Origin: Alcanivorax sp. | Lineage (GTDB): Bacteria; Pseudomonadota; Gammaproteobacteria; Pseudomonadales; Alcanivoracaceae | Assembly (NCBI RefSeq): GCF_002726155.1 | Contig: NZ_PBSH01000052.1 | Span: 1 to 53,982, forward strand | Direction: 5' to 3' | DNA length: 53,982 nucleotides | In this document: positions 43,072 through 51,765 of the stretch, piece by piece | Layout of the letters: each line of letters begins with the position of its first letter | Numbering within the stretch: the first letter of the stretch is position 1 | Position numbers and translations under genes: made by a program | The notes under the pieces: model-generated | Told to the model about the DNA's origin: nothing | Seen by the model: the letters and a program-made list of their open reading frames with translations, nothing else | The model's database searches: none

Positions 43072-43617
43072 ATGGCAGCAAAGGAAGGCATGCTGGTGGA
43101 TCAGCTGGCAAAAGTGGCGCAGGGCGATCGCGCTGCCTTTGCGGGGCTGTATCAACAAACCAGTCGTGCGGTGTACGGACAGTGCATGCAATTGTTGCGT
43201 GATAATGACGAGGCCAATGACGTGCTGCAGGAAACCTATATTCAGGTGTGGCATCACGCCGGTGAATACCATGCGGACCGGGGATCGGTACTGACCTGGA
43301 TGATGTCGATCTGTCGGTACCGGGGGCTGGATGCATTGCGTCGCCGGCGTACCGATGTGGCGTTCGATACGGTGGCCCAGAACCATGCCTGCGAGAAACC
43401 TGGGCCCATGCAGAATGCAGGCGACATGGTGGATCGGCAGCGCTTAAGTGATTGTTTACGCGATCTGGATGAGCGTTATCGAAACAGTATCGAGATGGCC
43501 TATTTTCGTGGCTTCACCCATCAGGAGCTGGCGGTTGCCATGGGGCAGCCTCTGGGGACCACGAAAAGCTGGGTGCGCCGTGGGCTCAATGTCTTGCGTC
43601 AGTGCCTGGGTTCATGA
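43072..43617 (+). CDS. ECF sigma factor (SigK-like)
   Basis: 181 residues; GGAGAACC precedes ATG 43072. Region 2: DRAAFAGLYQQTSRAVYGQCMQLLRDNDEANDVLQETYIQVW; region 4: LRDLDERYRNSIEMAYFRGFTHQELAVAMGQPLGTTKSWVRRGL. Its stop overlaps the start of an RskA-like anti-sigma gene (ATGA), the usual sigma/anti-sigma coupling. It is expected to read the GCATCC/CGTA promoters on both sides of the gap. Confidence 0.92.
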   Translation: MAAKEGMLVDQLAKVAQGDRAAFAGLYQQTSRAVYGQCMQLLRDNDEANDVLQETYIQVWHHAGEYHADRGSVLTWMMSICRYRGLDALRRRRTDVAFDTVAQNHACEKPGPMQNAGDMVDRQRLSDCLRDLDERYRNSIEMAYFRGFTHQELAVAMGQPLGTTKSWVRRGLNVLRQCLGS

Positions 43618-44324
43618 AGCCGGATAACCCTGAACGTAACCATGCGCTGGCGGCGGAATATGTGCTGGGCACCCTGCACGGCGCGGCGCGAAAACGTTTC
43701 GAACGCTGGATGATGCTGTCGCCCAAATTGCGTCGGCAGGTGTGGCTGTGGGAGCGGCGTTTGCAACCGTTCAATGAGTCTGCGCCCAGCATGCAGCCGC
43801 CGGCCGATGCCTGGGATGCGCTGGAGCGCCGGTTGTTTTCCGCGCCAGAGACGGCGGCTGAGCCCCGTGCCGCTGCCTGGTGGCAGTCGGCGTTGCCCTG
43901 GCGCTGGACCACAGGCATTGCTGTGGCGGGGTTGATGGCGTTATTGATCTGGACGCCGGTGCCGCCGAAAGCCCCGGAGAGTGGATTGGTGGGGGTGGTG
44001 CAGGGAACACAGGCGCAACCATTGTGGGTGTTGAACGCCTCCCGGGGAGACCACAGTCTCACATTGCGTTCATTGCCGCCCACGTTGCCGGCAAGCGATG
44101 ATCAGGATTATGAGCTGTGGTTGTTGCCGGAATCCGGGGTGCCGATCTCGTTATCGGTATTGCCGACCGAAGGGGCAGAGTTGCGGATTACGCTGAGTCA
44201 TGAGCAGGTGAAACAATTGCTGCAATCCCGTTCCCTTGCGATCAGCTTGGAGCCCCATGGCGGTTCACCGACAGGGCAGCCCACCGGGCCGGTGGTGTAT
44301 CAGACTCAGCTTGTGGATTTATAG
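43614..44324 (+). CDS. RskA-like membrane anti-sigma factor
   Basis: 236 residues from ATG 43614; a GTG at 43602 is less likely. N-terminal cytoplasmic domain (ALAAEYVLGTLHGAARKRFERWMMLSP, about 1-90) typical of anti-sigma-K factors, one membrane helix (about 103-121, GIAVAGLMALLIW), and a periplasmic RskA domain with DDQDYELWLLPESGVPISLSVLP. It should hold the sigma factor inactive until a periplasmic signal triggers release, usually by proteolysis. Confidence 0.9.
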   Translation: MKPDNPERNHALAAEYVLGTLHGAARKRFERWMMLSPKLRRQVWLWERRLQPFNESAPSMQPPADAWDALERRLFSAPETAAEPRAAAWWQSALPWRWTTGIAVAGLMALLIWTPVPPKAPESGLVGVVQGTQAQPLWVLNASRGDHSLTLRSLPPTLPASDDQDYELWLLPESGVPISLSVLPTEGAELRITLSHEQVKQLLQSRSLAISLEPHGGSPTGQPTGPVVYQTQLVDL

Positions 44325-44365
44325 CAGGGCAGGCGAGCCGGGTGCTGGCCTGCGTTGATGCGGCG

Positions 44366-46282
44366 TCAGCTGCCGAGTTCGCTTTCGGCGATTTCCAGCG
44401 CTTCCATGGCGTCCAGTAGCTCCCCTTCCAGGGCGTCGTGCTGTTTCTTCAGGCGAGCCTGATCCCCCAGCAGACCGTTCATTTCGTCCTTGCGGTTTGG
44501 GTCGGTGTACAGCGCGTCATCGCCCAGCCTGTCTTCCACTGTGGCCAGTGTGTCACTGCATTGGGCCAGTTGTTTTTCCAGGGTTTCCACCTGCTTTTTC
44601 AACGGCCGTAACTGTTGGCGTTGTTGGGCGGCTTGCTGGCGGCGGGCCTTGGCGTCCTGGCCATCGCTGGCTTTCTCTTCTTTCACCGGTTTGCCGTCGC
44701 GGCGGTTTTGTTGCAACCAGCGGGCGTAGTCGTCCAGGTCGCCATCGAAATGGCTGACGCCGCCGTTGGCCACCAGGAAAAAATCGTCCACGGTGGTTTC
44801 CAGCAGGTGGCGATCGTGGGAGACCATCACCACCGCCCCTTCGAAGGCTTGCAGGGCCAGGGTCAGCGCTTCGCGCATGTCCAGGTCCAGGTGGTTGGCG
44901 GGCTCATCCAGCAGTAGCAAGGCGGGTTTTTGCTGGACGATCATGGCCAGCGCCAGGCGGGCTTTTTCGCCGCCGGAAAAACGCCCGATGGGGGCGAATA
45001 CATCATTCCCCTGAAAGCCGAAGCGGCCCAGTTCGCTGCGCAATTGTGATTCGCTCCATTGCGGGTAGAACCGGGACAGCATCTGGTAGGGGGTGTCGTT
45101 GGCGTCCAGGCGATCCACCTGTTGCTGGTGGAAGTAACCGATTTTCAGATCATCGTTTTTTTCAAAGTGACCGCCCAGTGGGGGAAGCTCGCCCACCAGG
45201 GTACGTACCAGGGTGGATTTGCCCGCGCCATTGGGGCCGAGCAGGCCGATGCGGGTTTCCGGACGCAGGCTCAGGTTCACCTGGTCGAGGATCACCGCAT
45301 CAACGCCGTTATTGCGATAGCCGCATTGCACCGCGTCCAGGTTCTCCATGGGGTTGGGCAGTTTTTCCGGGCTGTGAAAATCAAAACTGAAGCCGGAATC
45401 CACATGGGCGGGGGCAATCAGTTCCAGTTTTTCCAGCGCCTTTACCCGGCTCTGGGCCTGCTTCGCCTTGCTGGCTTTTGCCTTGAAACGGGTAATGAAT
45501 TTTTGCAGGTGGGCGACCTGGGTCTGCTGCTTGTCATGCATCTTCTGCTGCAGTGCCAACTTTTCGGCGCGCTCGCGTTCGAAATCGGAGTAGCCGCCGG
45601 TGTACTGCTTCAGGCTGTTGTGTTCGATGTGCAGAATCTGGGTGACGATGGCATCCAGAAACGCCCGGTCGTGGGAGATCACCAACAGCGCTCCGGGCTG
45701 CTGAATCAAATAACTCTGCAGCCAGAGAATGGCATCCAGATCCAGGTGGTTGGTGGGCTCATCGAGAAGCAACAGGTCCGCGTCGCTCATCAGCACCTGG
45801 GCCAGGTTCAGACGCATGCGCCAGCCGCCGGAAAAACTGGAGACGGGCTGCTGCTGTTGAGCTTCGCTAAAGCCCAGACCGGCCAGCAGGATGGCGGCGT
45901 TGGCCGGTTGTTGCCAGGCGTGCAGGGCGTCCAGCTCGCCGTGGGTCAGGGCAATGGCGTGGTTGTCGCCGGCCTGTTCAGCGGCCGCCAGTTTACGCTC
46001 GGCGGCGCGCAGGGCGTGGTGGCCGTCCAGCACATAATCGATGGCGGGTTGTTCCAGCGCGGGGACTTCCTGGGCCATCATGGCCAGGCGCCAGTCGGCA
46101 GGCAGGTTGAGGTTGCCGCCGTCGCTCTCCAGCTCGCCCATGATAAGCTTGAACAGCGAGCTCTTGCCGCTGCCATTACGGCCCACCAGACCTACGCGCC
46201 AGCCCTTGTGCAGGACCAGGTTGGCATCTTCCAGCAGCAGGTCGGGGCCGCGGCGAAGGTTGATATGTTCGAGAGACAGCAT
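44366..46282 (-). CDS. ABC-F family ATPase (YheS-like)
   Basis: 638 residues from ATG 46282; the frame continues upstream to 46657 over another gene and is not needed. Two ABC domains: Walker A GRNGSGKSS and GPNGAGKST, signatures FSGGWRMRLNLAQVLM and FSGGEKARLALAMIV, Walker B LLLDEPTNHLD and LLLDEPANHLD, and an inter-domain linker of about 80 residues. A C-terminal coiled coil follows (QQLRPLKKQVETLEKQLAQC). Length and order match E. coli YheS (637), a ribosome-associated factor. It is divergent from a TIGR02444 gene. Confidence 0.9.
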   Translation of the reverse strand: MLSLEHINLRRGPDLLLEDANLVLHKGWRVGLVGRNGSGKSSLFKLIMGELESDGGNLNLPADWRLAMMAQEVPALEQPAIDYVLDGHHALRAAERKLAAAEQAGDNHAIALTHGELDALHAWQQPANAAILLAGLGFSEAQQQQPVSSFSGGWRMRLNLAQVLMSDADLLLLDEPTNHLDLDAILWLQSYLIQQPGALLVISHDRAFLDAIVTQILHIEHNSLKQYTGGYSDFERERAEKLALQQKMHDKQQTQVAHLQKFITRFKAKASKAKQAQSRVKALEKLELIAPAHVDSGFSFDFHSPEKLPNPMENLDAVQCGYRNNGVDAVILDQVNLSLRPETRIGLLGPNGAGKSTLVRTLVGELPPLGGHFEKNDDLKIGYFHQQQVDRLDANDTPYQMLSRFYPQWSESQLRSELGRFGFQGNDVFAPIGRFSGGEKARLALAMIVQQKPALLLLDEPANHLDLDMREALTLALQAFEGAVVMVSHDRHLLETTVDDFFLVANGGVSHFDGDLDDYARWLQQNRRDGKPVKEEKASDGQDAKARRQQAAQQRQQLRPLKKQVETLEKQLAQCSDTLATVEDRLGDDALYTDPNRKDEMNGLLGDQARLKKQHDALEGELLDAMEALEIAESELGS

Positions 46283-46398
46283 GGTGAGCCTATTTTCAAG
46301 ACAGTGGCCTGCGTGCCGTGACAGACGTGCAGGAAACCGGCGCAGTGTAAGCGATGGCCTGTTCAAGCACCAACCTGCCCGGGGAGGTGAACCAGGGG

Positions 46399-46869
46399 AT
46401 GCCCGTGAATGATGAGATGAAAGCGGATCTGTGGCGTTTTGCGCTGGGGCGCTGGCAGGACAAGCGGTTCGAGAAAGCCTGCCTGCATCTGCAGGACGAT
46501 TATCAGGTGCCAGTATCGCTACTGCTGTGCGGCTTGTGGCTGGCGGCGTCGGGCAAGCAGCCGGATGCCCGGACGGGTCGACGGCTGGCGGAGCTGGCGG
46601 AGCCGTTCGAAGCGGATTATCTGCGCCCCCTGCGCCAGGTACGCCGCAAGGCCGCACAGGATGAGCGCTTGCCCGAGTTCAAACGCCAACTCCAACAGGT
46701 AGAGCTGGAGGGCGAGCGCTGGTTGCTGACTACCCTGCCTTCCTTGTGCGAGAACTTGTTGCCGGCGGGCAAGCCGGTGGATGCCATGGGTTGGTTGCTG
46801 GTGCTGGTCCCGGAAACGGCGCAGTGTGAAGGGTTGCAGAAATCGCTCAATGATCTGGTTGCGCTTTAG
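46399..46869 (+). CDS. TIGR02444 (DUF2390) family protein
   Basis: 156 residues from ATG 46399 (ATG 46417 possible). KADLWRFALGRWQDKRFEKACLHLQDDYQVPVSLLLCGLWLA is the family hallmark; helical, soluble, unknown function. In pseudomonads it also sits beside yheS-like ABC-F genes, as here, suggesting a shared role in translation. Confidence 0.88.
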   Translation: MPVNDEMKADLWRFALGRWQDKRFEKACLHLQDDYQVPVSLLLCGLWLAASGKQPDARTGRRLAELAEPFEADYLRPLRQVRRKAAQDERLPEFKRQLQQVELEGERWLLTTLPSLCENLLPAGKPVDAMGWLLVLVPETAQCEGLQKSLNDLVAL

Positions 46870-46888
46870 GCATTGCGACGAAGCCGCT

Positions 46889-47078
46889 GTAGGAGTACCT
46901 CTTGAGGTGCGAATCCGAGCCTTGGCGAGGAAACGGTATCGCAGCTACTCCCATCTCTTTCTCAGGAAAAACTGTCAAGCCCTGACATTCCTGATCGTCC
47001 CCGGATCAAGTCCGGGGCAGGCTCTTCGCCCGATTCCGCGTTCACACGCGATTCGCACCTCAAGTGGTGCTCCTGCAG
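46889..47078. repeat. BIME-like pair of inverted GTAG REP units
   Basis: Left unit GTAGGAGTACCTCTTGAGG... (46889-46916) and right unit, reversed, CTGCAGGAGCACCACTTGAGG... (47078-47051) form outer arms about 135 bases apart. Inside are CCCCGGATCAAGTCCGGGGC (a hairpin) and ATTCCGCGTTCACACGCGATT, shared with the element at 48467. Heptads ACTTTCA ACTTTGA ACTTTCC follow at 47094-47114. The gap 46870-47161 holds no gene. Confidence 0.75.
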
Positions 47079-47161
47079 AAATCGCGTGTTACCACTTTCA
47101 ACTTTGAACTTTCCCCCCTGCGCTGCCATTCTTCCTGTCCACGTTTTATTCGGACCCTTCC

Positions 47162-48436
47162 ATGAGCACCGACCTGGACTTTGATCGCGATCACCTCTGG
47201 CACCCCTATACGTCTACTTCGAAACCCCTGCCCACTTTTCCTGTGGCCAGTGCGGCCGGGGTGAGGCTGACGCTGGATGACGGGCGTGAATTAGTGGACG
47301 GCATGTCGTCCTGGTGGGCGGCGGTGCATGGCTATAACCACCCGGTGTTGAATCAGGCGGCCAAGGACCAGATCGATCGTATGGCCCATGTGATGTTCGG
47401 GGGGCTGACCCACGAACCGGCGGTGGAACTGGGCAAAAAATTGGTGGCGTTGACGCCGGATCCACTGGAGAAAGTGTTTCTGGCTGACAGCGGTTCGGTG
47501 TCCGTGGAAGTGGCGATCAAGATGGCCTTGCAGTACTGGCTGAGCCAGGGGCATACCGGCAAGGACAAGCTGCTGGCCCTGCGCAACGGCTATCACGGTG
47601 ATACCTTCGGCGCCATGGCAGCCTGTGATCCGGTCAACGGCATGCATTCGCTATTCAGTGGCGTACTGGCCAAACACTATTTTGCTGACGCGCCGCAGTG
47701 CCCCTACGACAGTGATTTCGAAACGGCAGATCTGGATTCCATCCAGCAGATGCTGGCGGCTCACCATCAGGAGATCGCCGCCGTGATTCTGGAACCGGTG
47801 GTGCAGGGCGCTGGGGGCATGCGCATTTATCATCCGACCTATCTGAAAGCCGTGCGCGCCTTGTGTGACGAATACGGTGTGTTGCTGATCTTTGATGAGA
47901 TTGCTACCGGGTTTGGTCGCACGGGTAAAATGTTTGCACTGGAGCATGCCGATGTGTGCCCGGATATCCTTTGCCTGGGCAAGGCGATTACCGGGGGCTA
48001 CATGACTCTGGCGGCTACGTTATGCACCGATCAGGTAGCAGCAGGGATTTGTGAGGGGGAGGCCGGTGTGTTGATGCACGGACCAACCTTTATGGGCAAC
48101 CAGCTGGCCTGTGCCGTGGCCAACGCCAGTATCCAGTTACTGCTGGATTCCGGCTGGCAGCAAAAAGTGGCCGCCATCGAAGCTCAGCTCAAGAACGAAC
48201 TGCTGCCGTTGAAGGCGCTGCCTGCGGTGGCCAATACCCGGGTGTTGGGTGCCATTGGGGTGATGGAAATGAAAGAACCGGTGGCCATGGAGCAGGTGCA
48301 GGCACGCTTTGTGGAGCTGGGTGTGTGGATTCGCCCGTTCGGCAAGTTGGTCTACATCATGCCGCCATTCGTGATCGAGCCGGAGGATTTAAGCAAGCTC
48401 ACCGGGGCGATGCGGGATTTGGCGGAGGGCAGTTGA
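47162..48436 (+). CDS. bioA: BioA, adenosylmethionine-8-amino-7-oxononanoate aminotransferase
   Basis: 424 residues. Starts [21 protein letters not shown], the BioA N-terminal signature with WHPYTS. The PLP lysine is K274 ([11 protein letters not shown]), the same number as in E. coli; [12 protein letters not shown] and [12 protein letters not shown] are also conserved. It catalyses the amination of KAPA to DAPA in biotin synthesis. No other bio gene is adjacent, so the pathway is scattered in this genome. Confidence 0.95.
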   Translation: MSTDLDFDRDHLWHPYTSTSKPLPTFPVASAAGVRLTLDDGRELVDGMSSWWAAVHGYNHPVLNQAAKDQIDRMAHVMFGGLTHEPAVELGKKLVALTPDPLEKVFLADSGSVSVEVAIKMALQYWLSQGHTGKDKLLALRNGYHGDTFGAMAACDPVNGMHSLFSGVLAKHYFADAPQCPYDSDFETADLDSIQQMLAAHHQEIAAVILEPVVQGAGGMRIYHPTYLKAVRALCDEYGVLLIFDEIATGFGRTGKMFALEHADVCPDILCLGKAITGGYMTLAATLCTDQVAAGICEGEAGVLMHGPTFMGNQLACAVANASIQLLLDSGWQQKVAAIEAQLKNELLPLKALPAVANTRVLGAIGVMEMKEPVAMEQVQARFVELGVWIRPFGKLVYIMPPFVIEPEDLSKLTGAMRDLAEGS

Positions 48437-48466
48437 CGTTAAGACCTAACTTTCTACAAACCCGCT

Positions 48467-48618
48467 GTAGGAGTTCCCTTCCAGGGGACGAACCTCGCGA
48501 AGCGAGGCTACAAGAGTTTTTACCTGCCGCACTGTCATGAGTCGATCTAGAACCTGATCGCCCTGCGGGCAATTCCGCGTTTACACGCGGTTCGTCCCCT
48601 GGAAGGGAACTCCTGCAG
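48467..48618. repeat. second BIME-like inverted REP pair
   Basis: Left unit GTAGGAGTTCCCTTCCAGGG... from 48467; right unit reversed, CTGCAGGAGTTCCCTTCCAGG, ends at 48618. The arms are near-perfect complements. Inner ATTCCGCGTTTACACGCGGTT matches the first element with two changes. Lies between bioA and parA; no gene in 48437-48623. Confidence 0.8.
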
Positions 48619-48623
48619 GTGGT

Positions 48624-49361
48624 TTACCGAAACCCCGGCATGGTCTGTATCAGGTGCCGTTGCACCTCCAGCCATTCGCCGATTAGCCGCCAGTGTTGCT
48701 GGTCTTCAAGATGGCGGGAGACGGCGGCGTCCATGATGCCTTCACCCTGGCTCATGGCCTGCACGTAGAGCTGGGTATCACGCAAGGTCACCAGGTAGGG
48801 AATTTTCAGGCTGGACAGAAACTGGCGCAGGGCTTCGTACATTTTTGTGCGAGTGCGCGCCCGGTTGGCGATCACGGCCAGCCGGCGGGGACGACGTCGA
48901 TAGCTGGGGGTAAGCATGACGCTTTGCAGAAACCGGGTAGTAGCGCGGATATCAATGGGGCTGGGCAGCACAGGAACCAGAACCACCTGGGAGAGTCGTA
49001 ACAGGTGATCCAGCTGGTGCGGATCCAGCCCGGCAGGGGAATCGATGATCACCAGGTTGCCGGCCTGGTCCAGGCGCTGCTGCAGACGGCCCAGGGAAAC
49101 CGGTTCGCCGGCAGGCCAGCTGAGGGTTTGAATGGTGGGTGACTTGCGCATTTTCAGCCACTGGGTGGCAGACTGTTGTGGGTCCAGGTCCATCAGGCAT
49201 ACCGGACGCCCCAAGGCCTCGAAGTAGCAGGCCAGATTGGTGGCGATGGTGGTTTTGCCGCAACCCCCTTTGCTGTTTGCGACCAGAATCACCAAACGCG
49301 ATGCGTGGGGGCGATGCTGGGAGCCGATCCCCGTGGATGGGCTGTTCTGTGCGCTGTTCAT
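48624..49361 (-). CDS. orphan ParA-type ATPase
   Basis: 245 residues. The deviant Walker A SKGGCGKTTIATNLA with the signature first lysine is near residue 30; Walker A' CLMDLDPQQSATQWL and Walker B IIDSPAG follow. It is longer at the N-terminus than minimal ParAs and lacks a ParB partner next to it, so it may position some other cargo rather than chromosomes or plasmids. No centromere-like repeats seen. Starts ATG 49361. Confidence 0.88.
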   Translation of the reverse strand: MNSAQNSPSTGIGSQHRPHASRLVILVANSKGGCGKTTIATNLACYFEALGRPVCLMDLDPQQSATQWLKMRKSPTIQTLSWPAGEPVSLGRLQQRLDQAGNLVIIDSPAGLDPHQLDHLLRLSQVVLVPVLPSPIDIRATTRFLQSVMLTPSYRRRPRRLAVIANRARTRTKMYEALRQFLSSLKIPYLVTLRDTQLYVQAMSQGEGIMDAAVSRHLEDQQHWRLIGEWLEVQRHLIQTMPGFR

Positions 49362-49559
49362 ACCGTTTCTTTATGGTTATTTCGTATGATTCTACCTGCC
49401 CCTAATGCCGGTGCGGTGACCGTCGGAAGAAAGGGTGATTGTGCTCACAAATTCAACACTACCGCAAAAGTGGCACCAGTGATGTAAATTGTGATGTTAT
49501 TTTGCTCCCACCGGGAACTCGATCCCGTGAAGAGGCTCAATACAGGGGAATCCGGCATT

Positions 49560-49901
49560 ATGCGTTTCTTGCTCATTATTGTGGTGCTGCTGCTGGCAGT
49601 GCTGGCGGCATTGTTTATTGTGCCGCTGGGTGGCGGTAAGCCACTGTTGGACTGGCAGCATGTGGAACAGAACTGGCAACAGCCGGAAAAATTGTTCGAT
49701 GGGAGCCTGTCTCCCTGGCTGGAAAAAAAGGGAGACACGGAGCTGTATCGCTGGCGTGACCCCGATGGAAACTGGCAGTATGGCCAGATTCCGCCGCCAG
49801 GTGTGTCGGCGGAACCCATTACGGTAAAGGCCCCGGACACCATCAGCGCGGAAGAGATGCGCGGTGGCAAGGGGCTTGAAGAGACACAACAGAAACAATA
49901 A
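49560..49901 (+). CDS. DUF4124 protein with N-terminal anchor
   Basis: 113 residues from ATG 49560. A membrane or signal helix (about 3-22) is followed by a short DUF4124-type segment, LYRWRDPDGNWQYGQIPPPGV, where Y-x-W-x-D-x-x-G is the hallmark. Probably periplasmic. It sits 22 bases before the FKBP gene and may be co-transcribed. Confidence 0.75.
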   Translation: MRFLLIIVVLLLAVLAALFIVPLGGGKPLLDWQHVEQNWQQPEKLFDGSLSPWLEKKGDTELYRWRDPDGNWQYGQIPPPGVSAEPITVKAPDTISAEEMRGGKGLEETQQKQ

Positions 49902-49923
49902 CAGTAAGCCAATTGGAGGCAGA

Positions 49924-50646
49924 ATGAAGAAATTGGGAATCGTGCTGGCAGGAACGGTCTTGCTGGCAGCCTGTGGTCAGGAAAGCGCAGAAGTGAAAAC
50001 GGACGACCAGAAAGCGTCCTATGCTTTGGGTTTCCGCAGTGCCGAGCAGATGCGCAGCCTGGAAAACCTGGACCTGGATGCCATGGTTGCAGGCCTGCGT
50101 GATGGCTTCGACGAGAAGGGCGAGTCCCGCCTGGGTGATGAAGACCTGGATCAGCTGATTCGTGATTTTCAGGGTCGCATGATGGCCGCTCAGCAGAAGA
50201 AGGTTGAGGAAGAAGCCGGCAAGAACCTGGAAGCCAGCGAAAAATTCCTGGCGGAGAATGCTGAACGTGACGGCGTGACCGTTACCGACAGCGGCATGCA
50301 ATACGAAGTGCTGGCCTCCGGTGAAGAAGGGGCCCCGTCTCCGACTCTGAACGATACCGTGGAAGTGCACTACCACGGCACACTGCCCGACGGCACTGTG
50401 TTCGACAGCTCAGTAGAGCGTGAGCAGCCTGCCACCTTCGGCCTGCAGCAGATCATTCCGGGCTGGCAGGAAGCGTTGCCGATGATGAAGGAAGGCGACA
50501 AGTGGAAAATCGTCCTGCCGCCATCACTGGCTTATGGTGAGCAAGGTGCGGGTGGCGACATCGGCCCGAACCAGGTGCTGATTTTCGAAATCGAGCTGCT
50601 GGATGTGAAAGGCAGCGGTGATGAGGCAAGCGCCGACGAGGAATAA
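49924..50646 (+). CDS. FKBP-type peptidyl-prolyl isomerase lipoprotein (FkpA/Mip-like)
   Basis: 240 residues from ATG 49924 (TTGGAGGCAG upstream). Lipobox LLAAC gives Cys19. An N-terminal dimerisation domain (KASYALGFRSAEQMRSL...) is followed by an FKBP domain (about 125-230) with VEVHYHGTLPDGTVFDSS, PGWQEALPMMKEGDKWKIVLPPSLAYGEQG. It catalyses prolyl isomerisation and acts as a chaperone in the periplasm. A strong terminator follows. Confidence 0.93.
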   Translation: MKKLGIVLAGTVLLAACGQESAEVKTDDQKASYALGFRSAEQMRSLENLDLDAMVAGLRDGFDEKGESRLGDEDLDQLIRDFQGRMMAAQQKKVEEEAGKNLEASEKFLAENAERDGVTVTDSGMQYEVLASGEEGAPSPTLNDTVEVHYHGTLPDGTVFDSSVEREQPATFGLQQIIPGWQEALPMMKEGDKWKIVLPPSLAYGEQGAGGDIGPNQVLIFEIELLDVKGSGDEASADEE

Positions 50647-50670
50647 ATCCCGTCGTCTTATGCTTCAACA

Positions 50671-50696
50671 AAAAGGGCGCCTTCGGGCGCCCTTTT
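50671..50696 (+). terminator. intrinsic terminator after the FKBP gene
   Basis: AAAAGGGCGCC-TTCG-GGCGCCCTTTT, an 11-bp stem with a UUCG tetraloop, then further T. Confidence 0.92.
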
Positions 50697-50745
50697 TGGT
50701 TTGTGAGCATTTCTGCAAGGCCGCAGCGGAGCAACGACCCAGATG

Positions 50746-50824
50746 CGAGTTGCGAGAAGTGAGTTTCGAAAACCAAAACCCCACTCACGGATTTTGCCTT
50801 TCGAAACTCGCTCCTCGTGACTCG
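50746..50824. repeat. heptad-repeat inverted element
   Basis: Left arm CGAGTTG CGAGAAG TGAGTTT CGAAAAC (50746-50773); right arm CCTTTCG AAACTCG CTCCTCG TGACTCG (50797-50824), inverted. A further unit set TGTTGCA GCTTGTA GCTTGCC occurs at about 50941-50961. Confidence 0.8.
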
Positions 50825-50969
50825 CTTTTCTGCCAAGCCGGTTCGCGCTTCATACTCGCAGAGCACAGAGAGCGGCGCTCCTACATTTAACCTTGAAGCG
50901 CGGAGCACGGCGGCTGCTGTTGCACGCCATGCATTGCTTCGTGTTGCAGCTTGTAGCTTGCCGCTGCCT

Positions 50970-51470
50970 TTAGTGCGTCGCCTGCTGCCGCGGCGGTTCT
51001 TGCTGGTGGATGCTGAGAATCAGCTGGTCTTCCAGGGCAAAGCGTTCTTCCAGGGTTTCCATCAGTGCACTGATGCGCTGAGGTAACACCTTGCGCTGGG
51101 CCAAGCACTGGTTCGGATGTTCGAAGTCTTCATTGAAAGCCAGGGCAGCATCGGTGGAGGTGTCCAGCTTCTGCATAATCTGCCGGGTCAGTGCCGGGTT
51201 CTCCCGGTGAAAGTGGCGGGCTTCGTTAACCAGTTCCCGATATACCTCGAAATAGCCGGCACTGATGTAGTCCATCAGTAGCTGACAGAATCGCTGTACC
51301 TGCCGGTGCATGGGTTGCGGGTTGTCGTACGGTTGGGGGGTAGAAAGGCCTTTCAGGCCCTGCATGGTGCACAGCAGCACAATCAGCTGTTGGCGTTCAT
51401 CCAGCCAGGCCTGAACCAGGGCTTCGATACGTTGCCATTGAGCCAGTGCTGCAGATGTGGAACTCGCCAT
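50970..51470 (-). CDS. Rsd/AlgQ family anti-sigma-70 regulator
   Basis: 166 residues; AAGGAGGG places ATG 51470. The helical bundle with WLDERQQLIVLLCTMQGLKGL near residue 18 and RFCQLLMDYISAGYFEVYREL near residue 60 is the Rsd/AlgQ signature. Rsd binds region 4 of the housekeeping sigma factor and shifts transcription toward alternative sigma factors in stationary phase; AlgQ controls alginate and virulence in Pseudomonas. Confidence 0.9.
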   Translation of the reverse strand: MASSTSAALAQWQRIEALVQAWLDERQQLIVLLCTMQGLKGLSTPQPYDNPQPMHRQVQRFCQLLMDYISAGYFEVYRELVNEARHFHRENPALTRQIMQKLDTSTDAALAFNEDFEHPNQCLAQRKVLPQRISALMETLEERFALEDQLILSIHQQEPPRQQATH

Positions 51471-51702
51471 TGTGTTCCCTCCTTAGTGAATGGCTGAGAC
51501 TGCCTTGGGCCGGGGGTACGAACGGTGCCGTACGAGCGGACGTCTGATTCTTCAGCAGGGCTATCGAGACTAGGATGGAGCGTGGCGAGGGCGCAATGGG
51601 CAGAAAGTGACCTTTTCGCGGAGTGGGTGGAAACAGTGAAAAAAACAGCGTGGCGTCAGCCACTTGCTGATAAAGACGGATTTTTTATAAGGCAGGGGCT
51701 TT

Positions 51703-51730
51703 TAGTGCTTTGTAACTAGTGCTTTGTAAC
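51703..51730. repeat. tandem 14-bp direct repeat
   Basis: TAGTGCTTTGTAAC occurs twice back to back (51703-51716 and 51717-51730), 36 bases beyond the LrgB stop. The gap 51471-51765 has no gene. Confidence 0.8.
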
Positions 51731-51765
51731 GGCAGGCGTGTGGCGTGCAGCCCCTGTTGCGGCTC

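Noticed and set aside
45059..46321. 420-codon + strand frame opposite the ABC-F gene
   Set aside because: It lies wholly antisense to a clear ABC-F gene with Walker motifs and has no domain.
46889..47078. tRNA-like sequences (GGTGCGAATCC and similar)
   Set aside because: They belong to REP hairpins and no cloverleaf can be drawn.
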